NCBI RefSeq assembly: GCF_900299535.1
Contig: NZ_OMKE01000007.1
Span: 7,501 to 71,500 of the forward strand
Reading direction: 5' to 3'
DNA: 64,000 nucleotides
Source: Aquimarina aquimarini
GTDB lineage: Bacteria > Bacteroidota > Bacteroidia > Flavobacteriales > Flavobacteriaceae
The notes beneath the pieces were generated by a model. It ran no database searches and was not told the origin of the DNA. It worked only from the letters and a program-made list of their open reading frames with translations. The translations under genes and the position numbers were made by a program. This document shows, in pieces, positions 53,226-62,299 of this stretch; position 1 is the stretch's first letter; each line of letters starts with the position of its first letter.

Positions 53226-55334
53226 ATGAAAAAACTAAATTCATTTATTTTAGGGGCGTTATTCAGTACATTGACGATATGTACACAGGCGCAAGAACGA
53301 TCAGAGATGTTTTATGCAACCATGGATACCCATTCTGCATTACAACTAAAAAAGAATCATCCTAAAGATGTGGTGATCATTAAAACAGTTGGTGATTATA
53401 GTGCTGTAATGTTGAATGAAAGTTCTGCAGAAGAATTACATCATACAGGACTTAAACATGGGCCAGGATATTTTTATGAAAACTCTGAGAAGGATGCAAT
53501 ACATGCTATAGAGCAAGTTATTGCAATCAAGAAGGCAAAGAGCGAATCTAGCTCTATAAAAGCAGTTTCTTTTGATATTACTCAAGATCAATTGGTGAAC
53601 CAAAGTTTAGGGTTGGTTAATAACACAAACATTGATAGGCATATCAAGGAACTAGAGAATTATGGAACTCGCTATCATACAAAAAGTAGTGCAACAAGAG
53701 CTTCTAGAGACCTAAAGACAAAATGGGAGAACCTTGCCAGAGGTAGAAGTGATGTGTCTGTAAGACTTGTAAATCATTCTAATACATCAATGCCATCTGT
53801 TGTTATGACTATTACGGGTACAGAAAAACCAGATGAATATGTGGTTATTGGTGGGCATCTGGATTCTACATCTAGAAATGGACAAAATAATGCCCCAGGG
53901 GCAGATGATAATGCTTCTGGTATTGCAACAATAACTGAGGCTGCAAGAGTATTATTTAGTATGAACTTTAAGCCTAAGAGAACTATGGAGTTTATGGCTT
54001 TTGCTGCAGAAGAAGTAGGACTAGTAGGGTCTAAAGAAATTGCAAGAGATTATAAAAGGCGTAATGTAAAAATAGTAAGTTATATGCAGTTGGATATGAC
54101 AAACTATAAAGGTTCTACACAAGATGTTTTTATTACTACAGATTCATATAATAGTACTTCATTAAATAACTTTCTAAAAAGGCTAATGGATCATTATAAT
54201 TCGTCTGGAGCGCATAGAATTACTTATGGTAACTCTGCTTGTAATTACGGGTGCTCTGATCATCATAGTTTTGCACAACAGGGATATGAAACAGCATTTC
54301 CTATAGAGGCAAAATTTAGAGAAAGTAACCCTCATATCCATACTTCTGGTGATACATCATCCAGATTTCCTACCGCTAATGCTACCCATGCAGCTAAATT
54401 TGCAAAATTAGCCTTAGAATATCTTATCGAGATAGGTAATGGAGTATCAGGAGGAGGTAATCCTTCTAGTTATTGTGCTTCTAATGGTAATACTACCTCA
54501 GATGAATATATAGGTAAGGTTGCTCTAGGGACTATTAATAAGACGTCTACAGCTGGAAGTGGAGGTTATAGTGATTTTACAGCTGAATCTACCAATCTTT
54601 CAAAAGGAAGCTCAAATACTATTACGATTACACCAAAATGGACAGGAAGCACATATAATGAAGCGTATGCAGTATGGATAGACTATAATCAAGATAAGGA
54701 TTTTGCTGATGCAGGAGAGTTGGTTTGGAGTAAAACTCCTTCAACAACAACACCTGTAAGTGGTAGTTTTACAGTGCCATCGGGAGCAAAAAATGGAAAC
54801 ACTAGAATGAGGGTTGCAATGAAGTATAATGGTATTCCTACTGCTTGCGAATCTTTTAAGTATGGAGAGGTAGAAGATTATACAGTTGTTATTTCTGCTA
54901 GAAATAGTGTAGTGGATTCTACTCCATGTAAAAATGCTGCTCCATATAATTCATCGGTATATTATAAGACAGGAGATCTTGTAACTCATAAAGGAGGTTT
55001 ATTTGAAAGAACAAGCGCTAATGGATGGAAACGTATTGCTTCTTGTGATGCTACTGCCAGAAATACTACAATTTCTACTTTGGCAGGTGATGACATGTTG
55101 TTTGATTTTTACCCTAATCCTGTAGAGGGGGAATCTGTAACAGTAACAGTGCGTAACGATCTATGGAAAAAAGGTAGTATTCTCGTCGTAGATGCAAAAG
55201 GTAATATCTTGCAAGAGATAAAACTAACACAAAAAACGGCTCAGATTAATACTTCAAAATTATCAATAGGAACTTATTTTTTGACGTTGTTTAAAGGGGC
55301 AAAAAATTATACAAAACAGATGATTATCAAATAA
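53226..55334 (+). CDS. Secreted M28 aminopeptidase with T9SS C-terminal signal
   Basis: From the ATG at 53226 the protein has 702 residues: signal peptide (ends Thr-Gln-Ala-Gln), a prodomain, an M28 peptidase domain with zinc ligands in Gly-Gly-His-Leu-Asp-Ser, Ala-Asp-Asp-Asn-Ala-Ser-Gly and Ala-Glu-Glu-Val-Gly-Leu, a GEVED-type domain near residues 415-560 (Gly-Glu-Val-Glu-Asp-Tyr), a short Cys-flanked carbohydrate-binding-like module, and a C-terminal T9SS sorting domain that starts Phe-Tyr-Pro-Asn-Pro and ends in Lys-Gln-Met-Ile-Ile-Lys. It is thus secreted by the type IX system. An upstream start at 53106 is not used. Confidence 0.92.
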   Translation: MKKLNSFILGALFSTLTICTQAQERSEMFYATMDTHSALQLKKNHPKDVVIIKTVGDYSAVMLNESSAEELHHTGLKHGPGYFYENSEKDAIHAIEQVIAIKKAKSESSSIKAVSFDITQDQLVNQSLGLVNNTNIDRHIKELENYGTRYHTKSSATRASRDLKTKWENLARGRSDVSVRLVNHSNTSMPSVVMTITGTEKPDEYVVIGGHLDSTSRNGQNNAPGADDNASGIATITEAARVLFSMNFKPKRTMEFMAFAAEEVGLVGSKEIARDYKRRNVKIVSYMQLDMTNYKGSTQDVFITTDSYNSTSLNNFLKRLMDHYNSSGAHRITYGNSACNYGCSDHHSFAQQGYETAFPIEAKFRESNPHIHTSGDTSSRFPTANATHAAKFAKLALEYLIEIGNGVSGGGNPSSYCASNGNTTSDEYIGKVALGTINKTSTAGSGGYSDFTAESTNLSKGSSNTITITPKWTGSTYNEAYAVWIDYNQDKDFADAGELVWSKTPSTTTPVSGSFTVPSGAKNGNTRMRVAMKYNGIPTACESFKYGEVEDYTVVISARNSVVDSTPCKNAAPYNSSVYYKTGDLVTHKGGLFERTSANGWKRIASCDATARNTTISTLAGDDMLFDFYPNPVEGESVTVTVRNDLWKKGSILVVDAKGNILQEIKLTQKTAQINTSKLSIGTYFLTLFKGAKNYTKQMIIK

Positions 55335-55356
55335 AAGTCATCAATAATTAAATAAC

Positions 55357-55400
55357 CCATACTGAGTTTATAAAAAACAACTTTAATAAACTCAGTATGG
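55357..55400. terminator. Bidirectional hairpin terminator
   Basis: A 15-bp stem (55357-55371 with 55386-55400) with a 14-base loop lies between the convergent aminopeptidase and M3 peptidase genes. Confidence 0.7.
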
Positions 55401-55409
55401 TATTTATTT

Positions 55410-57431
55410 CTACTTTATTAAACCTGCTCGTTTTAATAAAGCTTCAGGTTTAGGTTCCTGACCTCTGAAACGTTTGTATAGTATCATTGGGTTTTCTGTA
55501 CCTCCTTTTGATAATACATGCTCTTTGAATAGACTTGCGATATCTTTATTAAAGATTCCGTTTTCTTTAAAATATTCAAAAGCATCAGCATCTAGTACTT
55601 CTGCCCATTTATAGGAGTAATATCCTGCAGAATACCCTCCTTGAAAAATATGAGAAAAAGCAGTACTCATACAGTTTTCTGCAACATCAGGATATAAAGA
55701 GGTTTCAGAAAAAACTTCTGTTTCATGCTCTTTTACATTTTTGATAGCGCTAGGGTCTTGAGCATGCCATGACATATCGAGTAATCCAAAGCTGAGTTGG
55801 CGCAGGGTTGCCATACCTTGCATAAAGGTAGAGGATTCTTTAATTTTTTCTACCAATTCCATAGGGATAACCTCTTCTGTTTCATAATGTTTAGCAAATA
55901 GCTCAAGAGCTTCTTTTTCATAACACCAATTTTCTAATACCTGACTAGGCAATTCTACAAAATCCCAGTAAACATTTGTGCCTGATAAACTAGGGTACGT
56001 AGTATCTGCCAGCATACCATGTAATGCATGGCCAAATTCATGAAATAAAGTAGTGACTTCATTAAATGTTAATAAAGACGGTTTGCTAGGAGTGGGCTTG
56101 GTAAAATTACAAACAATAGAAACATGTGGTCTGGTGATCTTGTCTTCTTTTCTCATTTGAGATTTGTATGAAGTCATCCATGCACCATTACGCTTACCTG
56201 GCCTTGGGTGAAAGTCAGCATAAAATAAAGCAATAGGGTTTCCATCAGAATTAGTAACATGATATGTCTTTACTTCGTCATGGTATTTATCTACATCATT
56301 AGTCTCTGTAAATTTTAAGTCAAATAGTCTAGATGCAATCGTAAATACGCCATTAATGACATTTTCAAGTTTGAAATAAGGCTTTAGTTGCTCATCATCT
56401 AGGTCAAAAAGTTTTTGTTTTAATTTTTCTGAGTAATAAGAGGCATCCCATTTTTGTAATTGATCAATACCATCAAGTTCTTTGGCAAAAGATTCTAGTT
56501 GTTCAAATTCTCTTTGTGCTGCTGGTTTTGCTTTTTCTAGAATCTCATTGAGAAAAGTAAATACTGTATCAGGAGTTTCAGCCATTCGTTCTTCTAATAC
56601 ATAATCTGCGTGAGATGAATATCCTAGGAGTTGTGCTCGCTGATACCTGAGATTTGTTATTCTGAGTACATTTTTTTGATTGTCTTGGTCATTATCATTA
56701 AAAGCTCTTGCTCCAAAAGCTACAGATAACTTTTTACGTAGTTCACGATTTTCAGCATAGGTAACAAAAGGGATATAGCTTGGATAATCTAGAGTGATTA
56801 GCCATCCTTCTTTATTTTTTGCGGTTGCCATTGCTTTGGCTGCCTCTTTTGCTCCTTCGGGTAATCCTTTTACATCGGCTTCATTGGTAAGTAGCATCTC
56901 AAAACTATTAGTTTCTGCAAGTACATTTTCACCAAACTTCAAACTTAAGGAGGAGAGCTCTTTGTCTATTGACCTTAGTTCTTCCTTTTTTTCATCGGTA
57001 AGATTCGCTCCATTTCTAGAGAAAGATTTATATCTTTTTTCCAGAAGCCTGTTTTGTTCAGGAGTTAGTTCTAGTGTCTCTCTTTGATTGTATACGGCTT
57101 CTATTTTTTTGAATAGTTCCAAATTAAGCGCTATATCATTTCCGAATTCTGAAAGTAACGGGGAGGCTTCTTGTGCTATTTGTTGAATATCTTCATTAGT
57201 TTCTGCGCTATTTAAATTAAAAAACACGCTAGTAACTCTATCTAATAATTCGCCTGAATATTCTAAAGCTTCTATGGTATTTGAAAAAGTAGCTTTTTCA
57301 GGGTTGGAAACAATACTATCTATTTCTTTTTTAGCGATTGAAATTCCGTTTTTTATAGCGGGTAAAAAATGATCTGACGTTATTTTTGTGAACGGTGCAG
57401 TATCAAATGGTTTTAATAATGGATTGCTCAT
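55410..57431 (-). CDS. M3-family metallopeptidase (oligopeptidase A / Dcp type)
   Basis: This 673-residue protein has the zinc site His-Glu-Phe-Gly-His-Ala-Leu-His with a downstream Glu in Glu-Leu-Pro-Ser-Gln, characteristic of M3 oligopeptidases. The Phe-Val-Glu-Leu-Pro-Ser-Gln-Val-Leu-Glu-Asn-Trp segment is also typical. It has no signal peptide, so it acts in the cytoplasm, degrading short peptides. It is monocistronic. TATATTTG on the minus strand (57648-57655) may be its -7 box, implying a leader of about 210 bases. Confidence 0.9.
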   Translation of the reverse strand: MSNPLLKPFDTAPFTKITSDHFLPAIKNGISIAKKEIDSIVSNPEKATFSNTIEALEYSGELLDRVTSVFFNLNSAETNEDIQQIAQEASPLLSEFGNDIALNLELFKKIEAVYNQRETLELTPEQNRLLEKRYKSFSRNGANLTDEKKEELRSIDKELSSLSLKFGENVLAETNSFEMLLTNEADVKGLPEGAKEAAKAMATAKNKEGWLITLDYPSYIPFVTYAENRELRKKLSVAFGARAFNDNDQDNQKNVLRITNLRYQRAQLLGYSSHADYVLEERMAETPDTVFTFLNEILEKAKPAAQREFEQLESFAKELDGIDQLQKWDASYYSEKLKQKLFDLDDEQLKPYFKLENVINGVFTIASRLFDLKFTETNDVDKYHDEVKTYHVTNSDGNPIALFYADFHPRPGKRNGAWMTSYKSQMRKEDKITRPHVSIVCNFTKPTPSKPSLLTFNEVTTLFHEFGHALHGMLADTTYPSLSGTNVYWDFVELPSQVLENWCYEKEALELFAKHYETEEVIPMELVEKIKESSTFMQGMATLRQLSFGLLDMSWHAQDPSAIKNVKEHETEVFSETSLYPDVAENCMSTAFSHIFQGGYSAGYYSYKWAEVLDADAFEYFKENGIFNKDIASLFKEHVLSKGGTENPMILYKRFRGQEPKPEALLKRAGLIK

Positions 57432-57543
57432 TGTTGTATGATAATTTGTTTTTAATTATTACTTATGCCCTGATATCGAAAAAAATAACCTTTTATCGAA
57501 AAAGCACCTCTGAATTGCATCACTTTTAATCAAACCAATTTTT

Positions 57544-57685
57544 ATACTAATAGATTTGATTAGGTTTATTAGTATGGTCTGGTATTAGAATTAGGAGGTT
57601 ATTATTATTAGGGGTATGAATATTAATAATTGTTCTAATGCAAAGGCCAAATATATTGAAAGAGCTGCATTATTGTAGCTCTTTC
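57544..57685. other. Structured intergenic segment with two inverted repeats
   Basis: Nine-base perfect arms ATACTAATA (57544-57552) and TATTAGTAT (57567-57575) are followed by GAAAGAGCT/AGCTCTTTC (57658-57666 and 57677-57685) with a T run on the plus strand. A 20-codon frame (57616-57678) lies within but has no recognisable features. The 421-base stretch 57432-57852 has no other gene. Confidence 0.3.
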
Positions 57686-57852
57686 TTTTTCTATTTTTAT
57701 TAAAAACACTTCAGTTTTTTGTTAATATTCAGTTTTTTCTCCATTTAGCGTCTGTTTTTTCAATCAAATAATATATAAAATCAATCAAATTGTGTTTTTT
57801 GTCGATTAAATAGGTGTTTCATCGAAATATCGAATATTTTACCGTTACTTTT

Positions 57853-57883
57853 TTTGTGTAATGGAAGTAAGGTTTTACCTTTG
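57853..57883 (+). promoter_or_regulatory. Exact-consensus promoter facing a terminator, no ORF downstream
   Basis: TTTG at 57853-57856 and TACCTTTG at 57876-57883 are 19 bases apart, an exact match to the Bacteroidota promoter. There is no protein gene on the plus strand before the next terminator, so it probably drives the small RNA described next. Confidence 0.6.
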
Positions 57884-57888
57884 TTTCA

Positions 57889-58013
57889 GGTTTTAAGAGT
57901 AATGGTCTTATGATGAATTTTTTTGTGTAATATATTTAAGTTGGTTAATAAATATTGTTATATTCTTTTATAAGACCTGATATTCAAAAGAGTCGCTGAA
58001 AAGCGACTCTTTT
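57889..58013 (+). ncRNA. Candidate small RNA of about 125 bases
   Basis: The expected transcript starts about 6 bases after the promoter at 57853-57883 and ends at the hairpin 57986-58013. A long-range stem GGTCTTAT (57904-57911) with ATAAGACC (57970-57977), extendable by one G-U and one A-U pair, closes the middle of the RNA. Only a 6-codon frame is present. No known RNA family was recognised. Confidence 0.45.
57986..58013. terminator. Bidirectional terminator between small RNA candidate and purE
   Basis: AAAAGAGTCGCT (57986-57997) pairs with AGCGACTCTTTT (58002-58013) around a GAAA tetraloop, with T or A runs on each side. Confidence 0.9.
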
Positions 58014-58020
58014 TTTTGCA

Positions 58021-58506
58021 CTATTTTTTGATTTGTTTTGCACCATCAATTACCTTTTGTTTTAAACCTTCTTTATAAGCGATGATTTTTTCTAAGACAG
58101 ATAAATCGTTGGAGCCCACAATTTGCGCAGCCAATATACCAGCATTTAAAGCTCCGTCTAATGCTACAGTTGCTACAGGAACTCCGCCTGGCATTTGTAG
58201 AATAGATAATACAGAATCCCAACCATCAATAGAATTACGTGATTTTACAGGAACCCCCACTACAGGAAGAGGGGATAAAGATGCTACCATACCAGGAAGG
58301 TGTGCTGCGCCTCCAGCTCCTGCAATGATTACCTGAATCCCTCTAGTGTGTGCGTTCTTGGCATAATCAAACAATTTTTCAGGGGTTCTATGTGCAGAAA
58401 CAATATCTACTTCTACATCGATATCGAAACTTTCTAGTATTTCGACAGCTTTTTCCATTACAGGCAAGTCACTAGTACTGCCCATTATAATTCCAACCTT
58501 GCTCAT
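58021..58506 (-). CDS. purE: 5-(carboxyamino)imidazole ribonucleotide mutase
   Basis: This 161-residue protein has the class I PurE start Met-Gly-Ser-Thr-Ser-Asp-Leu-Pro and Ser-Ala-His-Arg-Thr-Pro, both in the active site. It isomerises N5-CAIR to CAIR in purine synthesis. It lies downstream of purK, whose product supplies its substrate, with a terminator between them (58552-58590). Confidence 0.96.
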   Translation of the reverse strand: MSKVGIIMGSTSDLPVMEKAVEILESFDIDVEVDIVSAHRTPEKLFDYAKNAHTRGIQVIIAGAGGAAHLPGMVASLSPLPVVGVPVKSRNSIDGWDSVLSILQMPGGVPVATVALDGALNAGILAAQIVGSNDLSVLEKIIAYKEGLKQKVIDGAKQIKK

Positions 58507-58551
58507 TATTTATTTTGTTATTGTTACTACTTTGTTATAATACTCAAAAAT

Positions 58552-58590
58552 AAAAAACGGTTATTTGCAAAGAGTAAATAACCGTTTTTT
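58552..58590 (-). terminator. Terminator between purK and purE
   Basis: A 15-base stem (58552-58566 with 58576-58590) is followed on the minus strand by a T run. A CAAAAATA sequence (58545-58552; TATTTTTG on the minus strand) at its edge may start purE transcripts anew. Confidence 0.8.
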
Positions 58591-58606
58591 ATTTTTTGGA
58601 AATTAG

Positions 58607-59764
58607 TTATTCGCTAATTACCTCTATTGTGTTTTTTACTTTTTCAGCTATTTTCCTAGCTTCATTTATATCTTCATGTACTATTGTTACATGTCCCATT
58701 TTCCTGAAAGGTCTGGTCTGTTTTTTACCATAAATATGAGGAGTAACACCTTTCATTTTCATAATGTTTTCTATGTTTTTATAGATAACATTACCGTCAT
58801 AGCCTTCTTTTCCTACTAGATTTACCATAATACCAGCAACTTTACTTTCTGTAGCTCCTAGGGGTAAATCAAGAATTGCTCTGATTTGTTGCTCAAATTG
58901 ATTAGTGTAACTTGCTTCTATACTATAATGACCACTGTTATGAGGTCTTGGGGCTACTTCGTTCACAAGAATTTCATTGTCTTGTGTCAAAAACATTTCT
59001 ACGGCTAGTATCCCTACATGTTCAAAAGCTCTTGATACACTTTCGGCAACTTTCATTGCTTTTTTAGAAATTTCATCATCAATTCTTGCAGGGCATATTA
59101 CATATTCTACTTGGTTAGCTTCTGGATGAAACTCCATTTCGACCACTGGGTATGTTTTAATTTCTCCGCTAGGAGTACGAGCTACAATTACTGCAAGTTC
59201 ATTTTTGAAATTTACTAATTCTTCTGCAATACACTCTACATCTGGTAAACGTACTAAATCAGCTCCAGACTTAATAATTGATACACCTTTACCATCATAT
59301 CCTCCTTGAGTACTTTTCCAAACAAACGGAAGTTTGATCTTGTTGCTAGTAATACCTTCAGTAAGATGTGCTTTATTTGAGAATCTAGTAAATGTTGCAG
59401 TGGGAATGTTTTGTTCTTTATAAAACAGCTTTTGTTTTCCTTTGTTCTGTATTTTTTCCAATGTTTTTGCACTGGGATATACTTTTTTTCCTTCCTCTTC
59501 TAGTTTTGCTAGTGCTTGTAGATTTACAGACTCAATTTCAAAAGTGAGGACATCTACTTTTTTTCCAAAATTATATACGGTCTCATAATCCATGAGGTTA
59601 CCTTGTTGAAAAAAATCACATGCTATTTTAGAAGGGGCATCTTGATCAGGATCCATAACATAAGTTTGAATATCATACTTACGTGTCTCATATAGCATCA
59701 TCTTGCCTAGTTGTCCGCCTCCAAGAATTCCTAGTTTGAAGTTTGACGAGAAAAAATTTGTCAT
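58607..59764 (-). CDS. purK: 5-(carboxyamino)imidazole ribonucleotide synthase
   Basis: From the ATG at 59764 the protein has 385 residues. It begins with Leu-Gly-Ile-Leu-Gly-Gly-Gly-Gln-Leu-Gly, the conserved start of PurK, followed by an ATP-grasp fold with Lys-Ser-Thr-Gln-Gly-Gly-Tyr-Asp-Gly and Asn-Glu-Val-Ala-Pro-Arg-Pro-His-Asn-Ser-Gly. It makes N5-CAIR from AIR, bicarbonate and ATP, feeding PurE. TAAATTTG on the minus strand (59776-59783) is a possible -7 box just before this start, so the longer frame to 59824 is not used. Confidence 0.95.
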   Translation of the reverse strand: MTNFFSSNFKLGILGGGQLGKMMLYETRKYDIQTYVMDPDQDAPSKIACDFFQQGNLMDYETVYNFGKKVDVLTFEIESVNLQALAKLEEEGKKVYPSAKTLEKIQNKGKQKLFYKEQNIPTATFTRFSNKAHLTEGITSNKIKLPFVWKSTQGGYDGKGVSIIKSGADLVRLPDVECIAEELVNFKNELAVIVARTPSGEIKTYPVVEMEFHPEANQVEYVICPARIDDEISKKAMKVAESVSRAFEHVGILAVEMFLTQDNEILVNEVAPRPHNSGHYSIEASYTNQFEQQIRAILDLPLGATESKVAGIMVNLVGKEGYDGNVIYKNIENIMKMKGVTPHIYGKKQTRPFRKMGHVTIVHEDINEARKIAEKVKNTIEVISE

Positions 59765-59973
59765 TTTAGGGGGTTCAAATTTATCATAAATGGCAAAAAT
59801 AATTTTTTCAGAAAGAATAACCATAAGAATGTAAGGTAAATGCTATTACTTAACTACAATCTTTCTTGTTTTATCAGGTTTTACTTTCTTATTTTTCTCA
59901 GTATAAATTAATAGTAAGGTTTATGTGCAGTAGGTTGGTAGTGTAAATCTTAGTTATGCTCATATCTAATTAC

Positions 59974-59981
59974 TATCTTTG
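59974..59981 (+). promoter_or_regulatory. Candidate -7 element for the HPRT-adenylate kinase gene
   Basis: TATCTTTG matches TAnnTTTG and lies 32 bases before the GTG start at 60013. The -33 region shows no good TTTG. Confidence 0.4.
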
Positions 59982-60012
59982 CGCCTTTGTATAAAAAATC
60001 AAACCATAGTCA

Positions 60013-61131
60013 GTGTCAAATAGTTTTATAAAGTTGCATGATTTACATTTTGTTCCTTTTATTTCTGAGAATGAGATAGTAAAAGCAATAGATAAAGTGT
60101 CTGATGGGTTAAATCATGACCTTAAAGATAAAAAACCTTTGTTTATTGCTGTATTGAACGGTGCTTTTATGTTTGCATCAGAAATTATAAAAAGGTTTGA
60201 TTATGAATGTGAGGTTAGTTTTGTAAAACTTGCTTCATATTCTGGAACCGAGACTACACATGAAGTGAAAGAGCTGGTAGGGCTAGATCAGGAAATATCT
60301 GGACGAACAGTTGTGATTTTAGAAGATATAGTAGATACTGGTAATACTGTAGAGGTATTGGCAAAAATGTTGGAGGAAAAAGGATGTTCTGATTATAAGA
60401 TTGCGACGTTATTTTATAAACCAGAAGCATACACCAAAGAGGTTGCAATTACATATACAGGAATTGAAATTGAAAATCGGTTTATTGTAGGTTACGGGCT
60501 TGATTATAATGGATTGGGACGTAATCTTACTCAAGTTTATCAACTAAAATCAAATAATATGACAAATTTGGTCTTATTCGGGCCTCCAGGGGCAGGAAAA
60601 GGAACACAAGCAGAAGTTTTAAAACAAAAATATGATCTGGTACATATCTCTACAGGAGACGTATTCAGATATAATATAAAAAATGCTACCGAGCTAGGCA
60701 CTTTGGCAAAATCTTATATGGATAAAGGGCAATTGGTCCCAGATGAGGTTACAATTAACATGCTAAATGCTGAGGTTGATAAAAAACCAAATGCCAAAGG
60801 CTTTATCTTTGACGGGTTTCCTAGAAATGAAGCTCAGGCAGATTCATTGGCAAAATTCCTAGAAACCAAAGGAACAGAGGTACGCGCAATGGTTGCTCTA
60901 GAGGTAGATGATGAGGTATTGGTTCAGCGATTACTAGAAAGAGGAAAAACATCAGGACGACCAGATGATGCAGATGAAGGAGTGATACGTAACCGTATCA
61001 AAATATATTATGATGAAACTGCTATTTTAAAAGATTATTATCAAAAACAAGATAAATATTTTGGAATAGATGGAGTAGGTGGTGTTGATGAGATTACCCA
61101 AAGATTAAGCAACGTAATAGATACACTGTAA
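60013..61131 (+). CDS. Fusion of hypoxanthine phosphoribosyltransferase and adenylate kinase
   Basis: This 372-residue protein has an N-terminal HPRT domain (residues 1-182) with the PRPP motif Leu-Glu-Asp-Ile-Val-Asp-Thr-Gly-Asn-Thr near residue 103. A C-terminal adenylate kinase (from residue 183) has the P-loop Gly-Pro-Pro-Gly-Ala-Gly-Lys-Gly-Thr and the segment Asp-Gly-Phe-Pro-Arg. The first half turns hypoxanthine or guanine into the nucleotide, and the second interconverts adenine nucleotides. The GTG at 60013 is the only suitable start of the full frame. The adk part starts with its own ATG at 60559, which could also give a separate kinase. obg follows. Confidence 0.93.
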   Translation: MSNSFIKLHDLHFVPFISENEIVKAIDKVSDGLNHDLKDKKPLFIAVLNGAFMFASEIIKRFDYECEVSFVKLASYSGTETTHEVKELVGLDQEISGRTVVILEDIVDTGNTVEVLAKMLEEKGCSDYKIATLFYKPEAYTKEVAITYTGIEIENRFIVGYGLDYNGLGRNLTQVYQLKSNNMTNLVLFGPPGAGKGTQAEVLKQKYDLVHISTGDVFRYNIKNATELGTLAKSYMDKGQLVPDEVTINMLNAEVDKKPNAKGFIFDGFPRNEAQADSLAKFLETKGTEVRAMVALEVDDEVLVQRLLERGKTSGRPDDADEGVIRNRIKIYYDETAILKDYYQKQDKYFGIDGVGGVDEITQRLSNVIDTL

Positions 61132-61234
61132 GTTTATAGGTCTCTCTTGTGAGACAGAACAAAATTACAGATACTAATAATAGAGATTAAATTGAAATGA
61201 TCCCAATATATGTCGGGATGATACGAAACGAGTT

Positions 61235-62242
61235 ATGACAGAAGGGAATTTTGTAGATTATGTAAAGTTACATGTAACCTCGGGGAACGGAGGTAAGGGA
61301 TCTGTGCATTTACATCGAGAAAAATATATTACCAAGGGAGGACCCGATGGTGGTGATGGAGGACGGGGAGGTCACGTTATTGTTCGTGCAAATCCAAATA
61401 TGTGGACATTATATCATCTTAAGTTTAGACGTCATTTCAGAGCAGAACATGGAGGGCACGGTAGTAAAAGTAGAAGTACTGGTGCAGATGGAGGAGATGT
61501 GTACATTGATGTGCCGTTAGGAACAGTGATTCGTGACACAGAAACTCAAGATATTATTCAAGAAATTACTGAGAATGGACAAGAATATATTGCGGTTCGC
61601 GGTGGAAAAGGTGGTAGAGGAAACTGGCATTTTAAAAATTCTGTAAATCAAACCCCTCGATATGCACAGCCAGGGATAGAAGGAGAAGAATTAGATGTTA
61701 CACTAGAGCTTAAGGTGTTGGCAGATGTGGGATTGGTAGGATTTCCTAATGCAGGGAAATCTACGTTGTTGTCTGTAATTACTTCTGCAAAGCCAAAAAT
61801 TGCTGATTATGAATTTACTACATTAAAACCTAATTTGGGGATTGTAGAATATAGAGATTTTCAGACGTTTGTAATGGCTGATATTCCTGGAATCATTGAA
61901 GGGGCAGCAGAAGGAAAAGGTATTGGACATCGCTTTTTAAGACATATTGAACGTAACTCTAGTTTGTTGTTTTTGATTCCTGCGGATGCTCCTGATATAA
62001 AAAATCAATATGAAATTCTTTTAGATGAATTACGTAGATATAATCCTGATCTGCTAGATAAAGAACGCCTAGTTGCTATTTCTAAATGTGATATGTTGGA
62101 TGATGAGCTAAAAGGAGAATTAAAAAAAGAATTGGATCAACAAATGGATGCTCCTTATTTGTTTATTTCTTCGGTTGCTCAGCAAGGATTACAAGAACTA
62201 AAAGATACATTATGGAAAATGTTGAATCAATCTATTGATTGA
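61235..62242 (+). CDS. obgE: GTPase Obg/CgtA
   Basis: This 335-residue protein begins with the glycine-rich Obg fold ([12 protein letters not shown]) and then a GTPase domain with the P-loop Gly-Phe-Pro-Asn-Ala-Gly-Lys-Ser-Thr near residue 166, Asp-Ile-Pro-Gly-Ile, and Ser-Lys-Cys-Asp at the base-recognition position instead of NKxD. Obg is an essential GTPase of ribosome assembly and stress control. It follows the HPRT-adk gene by 103 bases, with a weak hairpin (61200-61219) in between. Confidence 0.95.
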   Translation: MTEGNFVDYVKLHVTSGNGGKGSVHLHREKYITKGGPDGGDGGRGGHVIVRANPNMWTLYHLKFRRHFRAEHGGHGSKSRSTGADGGDVYIDVPLGTVIRDTETQDIIQEITENGQEYIAVRGGKGGRGNWHFKNSVNQTPRYAQPGIEGEELDVTLELKVLADVGLVGFPNAGKSTLLSVITSAKPKIADYEFTTLKPNLGIVEYRDFQTFVMADIPGIIEGAAEGKGIGHRFLRHIERNSSLLFLIPADAPDIKNQYEILLDELRRYNPDLLDKERLVAISKCDMLDDELKGELKKELDQQMDAPYLFISSVAQQGLQELKDTLWKMLNQSID

Positions 62243-62263
62243 TTTTTCTAATTAGTATAATTT

Positions 62264-62299
62264 AAAATCAGTATAGGTGTATATCTATGCTGATTTTTT
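62264..62299 (+). terminator. Intrinsic terminator after obg
   Basis: A 13-base arm (62264-62276) pairs with 62285-62297, with one wobble, and runs into a T tract. Confidence 0.75.

Noticed and set aside
57616..57678. 20-codon frame before a hairpin, possible leader peptide
   Set aside because: No gene follows on that strand and there is no run of a single amino acid, so an attenuator is unlikely.
61200..61219. Short hairpin between the HPRT-adk and obg genes
   Set aside because: Only five clear pairs and no T run, so it is not called a terminator.
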